Below are positions 6,094 to 13,600 of a DNA stretch of 14,334 nucleotides, in pieces; position 1 is the first letter of the stretch; each line of letters begins with the position of its first letter. Source of the DNA: ANME-2 cluster archaeon (GTDB lineage: Archaea > Halobacteriota > Methanosarcinia > Methanosarcinales > Methanocomedenaceae); contig JAMJFV010000043.1 in NCBI GenBank assembly GCA_023544495.1, forward strand, positions 1-14,334, in the 5' to 3' direction. Both the position numbers and the translations under genes were made by a program. The notes beneath the pieces were generated by a model that was not told the DNA's origin, did no database searches, and saw only the letters and a program-made list of their open reading frames with translations.

Positions 6094-7011
6094 ATGGCAA
6101 CCTTCAAACAAACAATCACACCGAATCTATGGTTTGACCGCCAGGCCGAAGAGGCGGCGAAATTGTATACTTCCATCTTAAAAAATTCCAGAGTCGGCAA
6201 AATAACCCGCGCCAGCAAAACAGGTTTCGAAATTCACGGCCTGCCAGAGGGCACGGTAATGACCATTGAGTTTGAGATCGAGGGACAAAAATTCATTGCG
6301 CTAAACGGCGGACCGCTATTCAAATTCACTCCAGCCATATCATTTCTTATTGCCTGTAATACAGAGGAGGAAATCGATGCCATCTGGGAGAACCTGTCGA
6401 AAAGCGGTACAGTGCTCATGGAACTTGGTGAATATCCCTTCAGCGAAAAATATGGATGGACGCAGGACAGATATGGTCTTTCGTGGCAGGTGATGTTCAT
6501 GGGCGGTCGTACGATGAAGCAGAAGATCACTCCGGCGCTCATGTTTGTCGGCGAGCAGTGCGGAAAAGCAGAAGCAGCGATCAATTTTTACACATCGGTG
6601 TTCAATAATGTGGAAATTGGCAACATCCTCCGCTACGGCAAAGACGAGGAACCCGATAAAGAAGGAACAATTAAGCATGCTGCCTTTACGCTTGAGAATC
6701 AGGGATTCGCGGCCATGGATAGCGCTCTTGAACACGACTTTACTTTCAATGAGGCCATTTCTCTTATGGTTGAATGCGAGACCCAGGAAGAAATTGACTA
6801 CTACTGGGAGAAACTCACCTCTGACGGAGGACAGGAAAGTGTGTGTGGCTGGCTCAAGGATAAGTTCGGTGTTTCATGGCAGGTCACCCTCACCGGCCTG
6901 GGTGAGATGCTGCAAGACCACGATAAAGAGAAGGTAGAACGCGTAACTGATGCGTTCCTAAAAATGAAAAAGTTTGACATTAGGGAATTAATGAAAGCAT
7001 ACGAAGGATAA
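6094..7011 (+). CDS. Tandem-domain VOC protein (PhnB/3-demethylubiquinone methyltransferase-like family)
   Basis: Two copies of the 3-dmu-9_3-mt/PhnB type of vicinal-oxygen-chelate domain lie in one 305-residue chain. Domain one (about 1-142) runs from ITPNLWFDRQAEEAAKLYTS to GWTQDRYGLSWQVMF. Domain two (about 146-283) runs from ITPALMFVGEQCGKAEAAINFY to GWLKDKFGVSWQVTL. The paired W-x(2,3)-D-[RK]-[YF]-G-[LV]-SWQV endings mark the repeat. The family name comes from old annotation; these proteins are not methyltransferases and their substrates are unknown. The start at ATG 6094 is preceded by TAGGAG (6081-6086) at good spacing, while the longer frame to 6031 overlaps the preceding pseudogene and lacks such a site. 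The 43-nt gap to the next VOC gene and matching ribosome binding sites suggest an operon. Such genes are frequent in bacteria, so transfer is plausible. Confidence 0.88.
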   Translation: MATFKQTITPNLWFDRQAEEAAKLYTSILKNSRVGKITRASKTGFEIHGLPEGTVMTIEFEIEGQKFIALNGGPLFKFTPAISFLIACNTEEEIDAIWENLSKSGTVLMELGEYPFSEKYGWTQDRYGLSWQVMFMGGRTMKQKITPALMFVGEQCGKAEAAINFYTSVFNNVEIGNILRYGKDEEPDKEGTIKHAAFTLENQGFAAMDSALEHDFTFNEAISLMVECETQEEIDYYWEKLTSDGGQESVCGWLKDKFGVSWQVTLTGLGEMLQDHDKEKVERVTDAFLKMKKFDIRELMKAYEG

Positions 7012-7054
7012 TGATCATACGAACAACAATCTTAAACGTTTAGGAGATAACACT

Positions 7055-7492
7055 ATGACCAAATTAAACATCTACCTCAATTTTGCGGGCAATACGGAAG
7101 AAGCTTTTACCTTTTATAAATCCGTTTTTGGCGGAGAGTTTACATCTATTGTCCGATTCAAGGATATGCCGATGGAAGGCGTAATTATCCCGAAAGAGGA
7201 CGAAGATAAAATCATGCACATCGGCTTGTCGGTTGGCAAAGATGATGTATTAATGGCGAGTGATTCTCTTGAATCGCTCGGACAGAGACTAACTCAAGGT
7301 AACAATGTTTACATTTCAGTCCATCCAGACAGTAAAGATGAGGCGGAAAAGATATTTAACGCTCTTTCTGTTGACGGCTCGATAGAAATGCCGATAGCCG
7401 ACCAGATGTGGGGTGATTACTATGGCAGTTTTAAGGATAAGTTTGGGATGAAGTGGATGGTGATTTACACCTATCCGAAAGGAGCGAAATAA
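7055..7492 (+). CDS. PhnB-like VOC-family protein
   Basis: A single 145-residue vicinal-oxygen-chelate domain of the PhnB type. It shows LNIYLNFAGNTEEAFTFYKS, the VFGGEF segment, and MPMEGVIIPKEDEDKIMHIG. Further motifs are DDVLMASDS, then the C-terminal WGDYYGSFKDKFGMKWMVIY ending shared by the family. PhnB proteins take their name from the phn operon but no enzymatic role is established for this group. The start at ATG 7055 has TAGGAG (7041-7046) eight bases upstream. It follows the two-domain VOC gene by 43 nt, and both read the same way, so they are probably co-transcribed and may form mixed assemblies. A truncated regulator fragment follows. Confidence 0.88.
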   Translation: MTKLNIYLNFAGNTEEAFTFYKSVFGGEFTSIVRFKDMPMEGVIIPKEDEDKIMHIGLSVGKDDVLMASDSLESLGQRLTQGNNVYISVHPDSKDEAEKIFNALSVDGSIEMPIADQMWGDYYGSFKDKFGMKWMVIYTYPKGAK

Positions 7493-7556
7493 AGCCGGGA
7501 ACTTCATATCATCCTTTCCACTCCGGCTTGTCTGGTGTGATTGTGGTCGTGCTCTT

Positions 7557-7757
7557 GAGGGGGATGAAAAAAATGTTGTTGCGATCATGTTGGAGAATGG
7601 CGGGGATATCCTCCAGAACGAACTAGTAAACTCTCTTGATTTTTCAAAGGCCAAGGTCTCGAGGATCCTCATCAACCTTGAACGGCGCGGCATTGTAACC
7701 AGAGCACATACGGTCTCACCAATCCGCCTGAATAAAATATACAGTCCACGAAAATAA
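7557..7757 (+). pseudogene. Truncated winged-helix regulator fragment (archaeal MarR-like C-terminal domain)
   Basis: The frame reads EGDEKNVVAIMLENGGDILQ, then ELVNSLDFSKAKVSRILINL and ERRGIVTRAHTVSPIRL before TAA 7755. This matches the C-terminal winged-helix domain of archaeal regulators: helix, QSELV, the SKAKVSRIL recognition helix, then ERRGIV and a wing. In this family the domain normally ends a longer, often membrane-anchored protein, and that N-terminal part is missing. The frame stays open upstream to about 7491 but contains no ATG or GTG before the internal ATG at 7587, which would yield only 56 residues and begin inside the first helix. It is therefore probably a decayed remnant, although translation from 7587 cannot be excluded. 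It converges on the surface-protein gene, its stop overlapping that gene's terminator. Confidence 0.6.
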
Positions 7758-7783
7758 AAAAAGAGGAGAGAGCTCATCTCTCC
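7756..7783 (-). terminator. Hairpin plus oligo-U terminator of the surface-protein gene
   Basis: On the - strand, immediately after the TAG stop (7784-7786), GGAGAGA pairs perfectly with TCTCTCC across the loop TGAGC (+ strand 7765-7783). A run of seven Ts follows after two bases (A-run 7756-7762 on +). The seven-base stem and T-run form a classic intrinsic-type terminator, and the T-run alone would suffice for archaeal RNA polymerase. Confidence 0.8.
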
Positions 7784-9466
7784 CTACGTTAATCGTCTCC
7801 TTCTTCCGACCAGTCCTACTACGATCATGCCAATGGTCATGACACCAAGCAATGATTCCAGATTTGCATCCATTACCATGAAGTTGGATATGGACAGCAC
7901 CGGTGTACTCTGCATGGCCAGTGAATACGTTGGGTCAATACCCACTATGAACAGATCCATCATTCTGTAGATACCGGTACCATTGACCGTATAGTTAACA
8001 TAGACAGCTTCATCTGGCTGCAAGGTGCTGACATTCCACCAGTACGCCTTTCCTATGATCGGTGAAATGATCGATGTATTGCCGGTATCCGGTCGACTCA
8101 TGTATACCATCGAGAAGTTCTGGGGCACGATATCATATACAACAACTGTTGGCGGGGTTTTCAGATTACCTTTGTTGTGTACCCACAGCGAGATATCATA
8201 GTAATTGGTAGTGGTATTCGGAGAAATGGTCTTCCGTACTTCGATGAGATATCCGTTTATTACGTATATCTGCTCGATCAGAATGTACGAGCCATTACTT
8301 GTATAATATGATTCAGTCAGCTGGCCTCCAGTATCGGATAGATTGACCGACAGATCAACATCGATCCAGCCTACTGGCACTGGATCAGGGAAATCATAGA
8401 CCTTCCACTCAGATTGATTCCATGGATTGTTTACAGAATTTGACATTATCCCCGGACTGGTGTAAATAATACTTGAAAAAGCACTGGCCAGATTGAGATC
8501 TGAAGTGTTGGTGACATAGACTGTTACAGCTGAAATAGAATAATTGATGCTTTCAGTATCAAAATTATATATTTCAGGTGTGAATCCCCAGTCGTTACCG
8601 CCAGAACCGTTCTCGCTGGTATCAAGCTGGTTTTTCTGGAGTTCTATCTGGAAATTCAGTGTTGTAGCTGTGGGATTCCCATTGACCGTGACCCCGCTTC
8701 CGGATATTGTAGTGTTGCTTGTGGTAAAGGAAAGGGTTGCATTACCCACATTGAATAATATCGCTGATTGAGGAGTTGAACTATTATGGGCATCAGAGTC
8801 ACTCTCTGTGATAGTGAAATTCAGAGTTGCGGAGGTGCTGGTAGTATTCAATTCCGGTATATTCCATGTGATCGTATCGTTGGACGTTATGAATGAAGCA
8901 CCAAGCGTTACGACATCATTGAAAAAATTGAAATCAGAAACGCCGTTCAGGTTCATATCAGATGCAGTCTTGATCAATTGAATATTGGTCACGTTCACAG
9001 AACTGTTATACGTTAACGTCAATGAGGCATTCGTTGAATCATTTACCAGAAGTTTATTGGTTGCATATGTTTCTGAGAATTCGACAGGCACCGGTGCGGA
9101 TGTCAGGTTGTAATTGATAAGTACTGATGCACCAGCACTCAGGTTATTCATATGCACAATTATGTTACTTCCTGCAGGGATCAGGCTTACTCCCGGTGAT
9201 GTTGTGCTCCAGGTTGATACGTTTGTGGTTCCTGAACTTACGTTCACATTAACGTCATACAATGTTGTTGAAGATAGTGTATTGGTTATGTTGATCTGAC
9301 CCGTACCGTTTGTTCCTGCACTGGTCAGAACGGTCCCGTTAAATGTATCTGATCTACTTGCATATTCCATTACTGATATATCCAGGGCGTTACCTGCTGA
9401 CGCCGGCATTATAATAATCGATAATAATACGAACATTTTGACTAAATTCAGGCTGCTATTTTTCAT
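7784..9466 (-). CDS. Secreted, C-terminally anchored surface glycoprotein with DUF11-like repeats
   Basis: This is a 560-residue exported protein of unknown function. An N-terminal signal peptide (KMFVLLSIIIMPASAGNA, about 10-27) is followed by some 500 residues rich in Ser, Thr, Asn and Val. A single C-terminal hydrophobic helix (LLGVMTIGMIVVGLVG, about 540-555) is capped by RRRR, so the body faces outside and the tail is in the cytoplasm. I count about 29 Asn-X-Ser/Thr sequons and see no cysteine, as in S-layer-associated glycoproteins. Beta-strand segments such as TGQINITNTLSSTTLYDVNV and ISPNTTTNYYDISLWV, the latter leading into VVVYDIVPQNF, resemble the DUF11-type modules of archaeal surface proteins. 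It diverges from the cytochrome operon, has its own terminator, and its promoter region holds a palindrome. It could be an S-layer accessory or adhesion protein; a link to the cytochrome is inferred only. Confidence 0.8.
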   Translation of the reverse strand: MKNSSLNLVKMFVLLSIIIMPASAGNALDISVMEYASRSDTFNGTVLTSAGTNGTGQINITNTLSSTTLYDVNVNVSSGTTNVSTWSTTSPGVSLIPAGSNIIVHMNNLSAGASVLINYNLTSAPVPVEFSETYATNKLLVNDSTNASLTLTYNSSVNVTNIQLIKTASDMNLNGVSDFNFFNDVVTLGASFITSNDTITWNIPELNTTSTSATLNFTITESDSDAHNSSTPQSAILFNVGNATLSFTTSNTTISGSGVTVNGNPTATTLNFQIELQKNQLDTSENGSGGNDWGFTPEIYNFDTESINYSISAVTVYVTNTSDLNLASAFSSIIYTSPGIMSNSVNNPWNQSEWKVYDFPDPVPVGWIDVDLSVNLSDTGGQLTESYYTSNGSYILIEQIYVINGYLIEVRKTISPNTTTNYYDISLWVHNKGNLKTPPTVVVYDIVPQNFSMVYMSRPDTGNTSIISPIIGKAYWWNVSTLQPDEAVYVNYTVNGTGIYRMMDLFIVGIDPTYSLAMQSTPVLSISNFMVMDANLESLLGVMTIGMIVVGLVGRRRRLT

Positions 9467-9500
9467 GGTCTGTATACTCTCCGCAGATTGTTAATCGTTT

Positions 9501-9515
9501 TAAGCATTATGCTTA
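9501..9515. promoter_or_regulatory. Palindrome at the probable start site of the surface-protein transcript
   Basis: TAAGCAT, one base, ATGCTTA: a perfect 7-bp inverted repeat, 35-49 nt upstream of the - strand start codon at 9466. A - strand TATA-like box (AAATATATATC, + strand 9526-9536 region) lies just upstream, so the palindrome falls near the expected transcription start. That is the usual place for an archaeal repressor operator. Confidence 0.45.
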
Positions 9516-9779
9516 TAATAATGAGATATATATTTAACGTTTATCTTTATATAATTTATGCAGAATAAATAATTCAGCTTAATATTCTTCAAAGAAAACA
9601 GCAAATATAGTATGTATTATATTAAATGGACAGCATATTAGTGCGGATTGAGGATCATCTAGACCTGGTAATCCAAAATTATTTATTGCAGAACATTTTA
9701 ACGTTACAGTGTATATCATAATAATAATTATTATTGCAAAAGTTATATGTAGATTAAATTCATATTGGGTTTGGTAAAA

Positions 9780-9816
9780 AATAATGAAATGCAAATCACA
9801 TTTTGCATTTATTATT
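9780..9816. promoter_or_regulatory. Long inverted repeat just upstream of the cytochrome-operon TATA box
   Basis: AATAAT, one unpaired G, AAATGCAAA, a 6-nt spacer, then TTTGCATTT and ATTATT: 15 paired positions in two arms with one bulge. It ends where the TATA-like element begins (9815-9830), the usual place for an archaeal activator site. As RNA it would be a weak AT hairpin, and it lies upstream of the expected transcript. Confidence 0.5.
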
Positions 9817-9830
9817 TAAAAAATATATTT
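9815..9830 (+). promoter_or_regulatory. TATA-box region of the cytochrome operon
   Basis: A T/A-rich block reading TTTAAAAAATATATTT, 28-43 nt before ATG 9858. A start about 25 nt downstream would leave a leader of roughly ten bases that includes AGGG at 9847-9850. The exact box is uncertain because the whole region is AT-rich. Confidence 0.5.
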
Positions 9831-9857
9831 GTAAAACAGAATATATAGGGAAAAAAA

Positions 9858-10598
9858 ATGGGTAATAATGTGAGAATTTTTTGCATTCTGATATTTATGG
9901 GCCTGTTTATCGGAAGTTGTACCGGGGAAACCATAGTTGAAGTTTTTGATCACTATTATGTTAACATTACGTTAGCCGGGGACAATACCCATGTAAAAGA
10001 ATCGATATCCATAAAGAATGTCATCGATAAACCTATAGTCCCCGGATATGCATATTCTACCCTGAAAGGTTCTTCCCAAAAAAATATATTGGGCATACCT
10101 ATCCCCGGAAAAAAAACTCATCCTGTTGAGATCAAGAATGTTGAAGTCACTTTCAACGGTAACCGGTTGCATGACGTGCTGGTCACCCGGACCGATGAAA
10201 GTACCGTTATAAGATATGGCCTGTGGTACCCGGTCTCTCCTGGTGAAAGTATAACCGTGGATCTGGAATACGATTCAGCAGATTTTATTGACCGTGGGAT
10301 TCTTTTTAGCCAGGGGTATTATCCCATTGCTGCCAACATCCCCATCAATCATGCTGTTATCAATGTAGATTTACAGGACGGTAGCTACGTTACCTATTCA
10401 AATAGCAAACCTGATAAATCAAATGATCTGGCTACGTGGACGATGAAGTCCCTGGGCACTGATGAGTGGCTATTGAAATATGAGTACAGTAAACTCCCGC
10501 TCCCCACATCACCGATACGGTGGTCATTGATGTTTTGGCTCTTTATGCTGCTCATAGTTAGTATTTGGTCTTATCGGAACTGGAAACCCGGGAGATGA
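9858..10598 (+). CDS. Exported protein with C-terminal membrane anchor, first gene of the cytochrome operon
   Basis: I do not recognise a named family. The 246 residues begin with a signal peptide (VRIFCILIFMGLFIGSC, about 5-21). The IGSC end resembles a lipobox, so Cys21 might be lipidated. The mature part (about 25-217) is beta-rich: VNITLAGDNTHVKESISIKN, then a Pro/Gly-rich segment (LGIPIPGKKTHPVEIKNVEV) and WYPVSPGESITVDLEYDS. One hydrophobic helix (WSLMFWLFMLLIVSIWSY, about 224-241) ends the chain, followed by a short basic tail, so the body is extracellular. There are no heme motifs. AGGG (9847-9850) is the ribosome binding site. The TGA stop (10596-10598) is followed, in the same frame, by the cytochrome ATG nine bases later, so the two are surely co-transcribed. 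It could tether or dock the cytochrome at the membrane; this is inference from the operon. Confidence 0.78.
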   Translation: MGNNVRIFCILIFMGLFIGSCTGETIVEVFDHYYVNITLAGDNTHVKESISIKNVIDKPIVPGYAYSTLKGSSQKNILGIPIPGKKTHPVEIKNVEVTFNGNRLHDVLVTRTDESTVIRYGLWYPVSPGESITVDLEYDSADFIDRGILFSQGYYPIAANIPINHAVINVDLQDGSYVTYSNSKPDKSNDLATWTMKSLGTDEWLLKYEYSKLPLPTSPIRWSLMFWLFMLLIVSIWSYRNWKPGR

Positions 10599-10607
10599 AA
10601 ATCCTGG

Positions 10608-13600
10608 ATGGATATTCGAATGAGACAGGAAATAACACGGTTACTGGAAACAGTATCATTATTACTCGTCGTCCTTCTGACAGTTACCTTGGTTGCATCT
10701 GCGCAAACGGACAGGGCAATAGTAGTAACTGACAAGTCACATTATGATCCCTGGGATACGGTCAGCATCATTATAACGGATACATCTGAATCAACTGCAT
10801 GGATCATTGATCCCAAAGGACGTGAGATACTACTGGAACTGGTTCCATCAGATTCAGGATACACAGCAGATTACTCCCCGCAACAGGCCATGATCCCTGG
10901 AACGTACACGGTAGTTGTCATCGGTCCGCAGGTAAATGATACATGCCGGTTTGAAATAACAACTACCGGCAACCTGACCATCAACACATCCAGGAAAATG
11001 TACGAGGCAGGGCAACTGGTGGAACTGAGTGTCATTTCACCGCAGGGCATACCTGTTGTGCGGGTCACCGACCCCATGGGAAATCCTGTGGATGTAGCTG
11101 TTTCGCAAAACAATGGCGTTTATAGGGGAACATTCCGTCCTGACCGGCAGATCATTCTTGGTGAATACCAGGCTGTAGCCGAAACGTATGCCAGTGGTTC
11201 AAAGGAACATGGGCAAACGGTATTTGCCATATATGCTCCCGTAAAACCCCCCGCAGTATCGCTTTCATCGGGAGTGGAGTTCTTCAGAGAACTGTCAGGG
11301 CCCAGGACCGGACAGCACAAGGTACCACCTGAAACCAATATACACATCACAATTACCGTGAACCTGGAAGGCTCCCTTTACAATACCAATCTGGTTGACT
11401 ACTTCCCGAAGGACTGGATCGTAACGAATCCAAACAACGGTATTGTATCCACATACGATGCACACCATAATATGATAACCTGGCCCGTTTCTGTAAATGG
11501 GTCGGTCACACGATGGTATAGTATCGAAAGCCCGCAGAGGACAAAACCGCCAACGTCCTACAATTTCTTTACCGGGCTGGGCGGCAATGCCTCAGGGCTG
11601 TGGAAGGTCACAGTCGCAGACCCCACCAACACCTATTATTTTCATCCGGAAACCATGAATGTAGGAGGGGACGGCATCCAAAAGGTCGCCAACATTACAG
11701 ACAACACCGGAGATACCAATGATGATGATACTGCGGGACCCTTATACAGTTCAGGTGATCCGAACATATTCACCGCACCATCAGGTTTCAGGTTCTACAC
11801 AGATCCGGTATTTTCCTCTCCCATCACCTTCACATCCGATACTATCATTACAATGTGGTTTGAGAATAATTACAACGATTCCAGTAATGGACCTATCCGC
11901 TACAGGGCCATTATCTATGATTATGACCCGGCAACAGGCAGCACTATTTCCCTGGGGAGTGATGAACAGGATTACACCTATGGGCACACCCAGCTGACAT
12001 TCACCATTCCTACCGGCAACAGGTCGGTCACCGGTGGTCACAGGTTAGCCGCAGTATTCCAGGTAAACGGTACGGACAGGACCGATGACTATCAACCTGC
12101 TATTGTATATGACAGTATCACCAATAATTCCCGTATGACCTTTTCATATGGTGTAGATACGCTACCTCCCGGAACGCCGGCGGAACTTATCCTGTTCACT
12201 GATAAGAAGGTTTACTCGGACCATATATTTTCACAAAACAGAAAAGTCCAGGCTCCTGCCACGGATAGTGTTCGTGCTGCCGACCTGAGGTTCTGGATAT
12301 ATGCAATAGTGCTGGATGAAAGCGGCAACATACTGAAGAACAGGACAATAACCGGTACTCTTAATGATGAAAAACAATTTGACCACTACACAAAGGGAGT
12401 GACAACCCACCATTCAGATGTCGGGGACCCGAATTACTTCAGCGGCGTATTTACCCTGGTCGACGATGGGAGTGTGACCGGCGATAGTGCCGGTGATGGA
12501 ATATATACAGCAATTGTCGACCCGACAGATTCAACTGATAAAGCTGTCGGATATCCGACCATTATCGAGGATGAGATCCTAATCAATATTACTGTGACAG
12601 ATGCAGGTATCGGGACAAAGAATACCTATGTATTGTATGCGGGTACCCGATGTCATGGCGTTCCTTCCCATGGTAGCCATGCCACAGCTACTGCAGGGTC
12701 GGACAACTGTGCCGTGTGCCACCATGGTTATGAACATTTCTTTGAAAATAAAAGCGGTACCATCCCGGATTCCATGCGCAATGTCCATTCCCTGGAAATG
12801 ACAGAACCTGATATACTATGGGATGACAAAGGCTTCGGAAATTACAACTGGAATACCACATTCTTCAACAGCGTAGCAGGCTTTACAGGATCGAACTGGA
12901 AAAACGTAATCCCTGGTAGTGGTTATTGTGCTGCATGCCATAGGGCAGTAGGACCGGATCTAAAGGACTATGGCGGTGCAACCCGTACCACTGCCAATCT
13001 TGCAGACAGGCCGGGATGCAGCGGATTTCCCAGCTATTACGTCACATGTCATGTAAATACAAGAATGCAAAACACGCAGGTCCCCGAATGGTCTTCAAGT
13101 GCAGCAGTAACGACAGATTATTGGAATTATGACATTTCAGTAACAAGGTCCCATAATAGTTCTTCAAATACCAGTGGTGAGGTGCCATGTGCCGGGTGTC
13201 ACGGGAGTACTCATGCTTTAACCATGCCAAACATGTCAGCTGATATATCCGGCAGTGGAAACATTAACGACCAGTGTTATCTCTGTCATTCAGATACAGG
13301 ACCTGAAAATTCTTTGAAATATACTCACGATTCACGTACCGATGACTGCAGGGTCTGCCACCTGGATTCCAGCAAGGCACTGGATGTACACTATGTTTTT
13401 GGGGGTGAAATACCCAATCCCAACTGCAGCCAATGCCACGACCTGGGTGGCATGGCGTTCTATCTCATAGACTATAACAGCCTCAATAAAAGCGATCATG
13501 TTCATAATCAGTTTACTGTATCAGAGGGTAAATATCCACTGAACTACAATGCATCGAATGGCTCAGCAACACGTCCTGCAGATGACAGACTGTGCTGGGC

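Larger units (their letters stand above)
9467..9857. promoter_or_regulatory. Divergent AT-rich control region between the surface-protein gene and the cytochrome operon
   Basis: This 391-nt gap separates two oppositely transcribed surface genes. It holds TATA-like boxes for both directions, a palindrome near each promoter, and a 16-bp AT palindrome (AATAATAATTATTATT, 9720-9735). The central part (9560-9715) shows nothing I can assign. It may carry regulatory sites for joint control of the two divergent units. Confidence 0.55.

Noticed and set aside
9579..9794. 71-residue frame on the - strand in the divergent intergenic region
   Set aside because: Low-complexity Ile/Phe-rich translation in AT-rich DNA, no recognisable family, and it runs across the palindromes and promoter of the cytochrome operon.
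10596..10598. TGA between two same-frame genes as a recoded or readthrough codon
   Set aside because: A membrane-anchor tail before it and a signal peptide after it make two separate proteins the sensible reading, and no recoding signal is seen.
12651..12656. Cys-His at 12651 (TRCHG) as a further heme site
   Set aside because: No second cysteine lies 2-4 residues upstream, so it does not form a heme c attachment motif.
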